Of a DNA stretch of 7,647 bases, positions 6,944 through 7,647 are shown piece by piece. The number at the start of each line of letters is the position of its first letter. The stretch's first letter is position 1. Under the pieces are notes generated by a model. That model saw only the letters and a list, made by a program, of their open reading frames with translations. It had not been told where the DNA came from and ran no database searches. Origin of the DNA: Tannerella sp. (GTDB lineage Bacteria > Bacteroidota > Bacteroidia > Bacteroidales > Tannerellaceae); the NCBI GenBank assembly GCA_031272655.1, contig JAISTJ010000077.1, positions 1 through 7,647 of the forward strand. Direction: 5' to 3'. Position numbers and translations under genes: made by a program.

Positions 6944-7647
6944 ATGAAAAAAATGAATTTTACTGTCGCAATCGCTGCGATGATGATTTTTACAGGCGTC
7001 GATGCCGTATCGGCGCAGGAAGAGAGTTTTGCGATGCTTGACGGCTCGCTCTATGACGTCGTTTTCTCGTGGAAGCACAAGAAACCGTTGGCGAAAGAAT
7101 CGCATTGGGCCGGCCTGAGCTTCGCTTTCTCAGACTTGAAAGGTTTGCCTAAAGATGTAGAACTGAGCCTTGAACGCTCATATTCAATAAGTTGGAATGT
7201 AGAAGACTGGGAAATACCCATTCACCGCCACTGGTTGCTTGCGTCGGGCTTCGGGTTTGACTGGTCGCGGTGGCATTTCGACGGTGACGCTTTCCTGAAA
7301 AACTCCGATGGCATAACGGCTTTCAACCACTATGGAAGCGACCTGAAAGACAGCAAATTGCTTGTCTATTACGGCAAAATCCCCTTGTTGCTTGAATATC
7401 AAACGCGCTTTCACAACCGGACTTTCTATATTCAAGGCGGCGTTGAAGGGCTTGTCAAACTATATTCCAAGTCGCAGATAAAATTTAGAAACGGCGGGAA
7501 AAACGACAGGGAAGACTTTCGTAACCTGAAGGTCTATCCCGTCAATGCACGTCTGTTCCTGCATATCGGATTCAACAGCTTCGGAGTCTTCGGCTATTAT
7601 CAGCCCTTCTCAATGTTTCAAAGTCAGCACGGCCCCGACATCAAGTC
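6944..7647 (+). CDS. Outer-membrane beta-barrel-like protein, 3' partial
   Basis: The frame is open from the ATG at 6944 to the right edge (234 full codons plus two bases), so the C-terminus is missing. The start lies 3 bases after the previous stop and begins MKKMNF, followed by a signal peptide with probable cleavage after A24 (AVSAQEES). The mature part alternates short aromatic-rich strands and loops, for example WLLASGFGFDWSRWHF, LVYYGKIPLLLEYQT, FYIQGGVEGLVKLYSKS and ARLFLHIGFNSFGVFGYYQ. Such amphipathic strands, with the KIPLLLEYQ pattern, are typical of small outer-membrane barrels (PorT/OmpW-like) in Bacteroidota. It carries no TonB plug domain in the visible part. As the last visible gene of the sigma-factor operon it may be the envelope component the system monitors or produces. 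Barrel assignment is by strand pattern, not by a recognised specific family. Confidence 0.75.
   Translation, partial: MKKMNFTVAIAAMMIFTGVDAVSAQEESFAMLDGSLYDVVFSWKHKKPLAKESHWAGLSFAFSDLKGLPKDVELSLERSYSISWNVEDWEIPIHRHWLLASGFGFDWSRWHFDGDAFLKNSDGITAFNHYGSDLKDSKLLVYYGKIPLLLEYQTRFHNRTFYIQGGVEGLVKLYSKSQIKFRNGGKNDREDFRNLKVYPVNARLFLHIGFNSFGVFGYYQPFSMFQSQHGPDIK

Overview
The window looks like chromosomal DNA of a Bacteroidota, most likely Bacteroidales. The protein families point there (a GH106-type glycosidase, a Tat-exported Gfo/Idh/MocA oxidoreductase, and an ECF sigma factor followed by a small one-pass membrane protein). So does an exact match to the Bacteroidales -7 promoter motif TAnnTTTG at 3941-3948, and so do starts preceded by A/T-rich leaders rather than strong Shine-Dalgarno sites. 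I see no tRNA, rRNA, CRISPR array, insertion sequence or phage gene.

Left part (1-3843): a large secreted-type glycoside hydrolase, related to GH106 alpha-L-rhamnosidases, enters from the left edge without its N-terminus and ends at 2990. A monocistronic carbon-nitrogen hydrolase on the minus strand (probable N-carbamoylputrescine amidase, aguB) converges on it, and their 3' ends overlap by 20 bases. Middle part (3844-5431): a 153-base A/T-rich spacer carries divergent promoters, followed by a Gfo/Idh/MocA oxidoreductase with a twin-arginine signal and a strong intrinsic terminator. Right part (5490 to the edge): a tight four-gene operon (gaps of 2, 18 and 3 bases) encodes an ECF sigma factor, a probable single-pass anti-sigma or partner protein without a zinc motif, a small secreted protein of unknown function, and an outer-membrane beta-barrel-like protein that runs off the right edge.

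Functionally, the glycosidase and the exported oxidoreductase fit glycan breakdown outside the cytoplasm, but no SusC/SusD or other polysaccharide-utilisation marker is in view, so a shared pathway is not shown. The amidase belongs to polyamine synthesis from agmatine and seems unrelated to its neighbours. The most interesting unit is the right-hand operon. Its order (sigma factor, inner-membrane partner, exported small protein, outer-membrane protein) suggests envelope sensing or remodelling, a reading based on gene order and topology rather than on any characterised homologue. Nothing here clearly demonstrates a new system.
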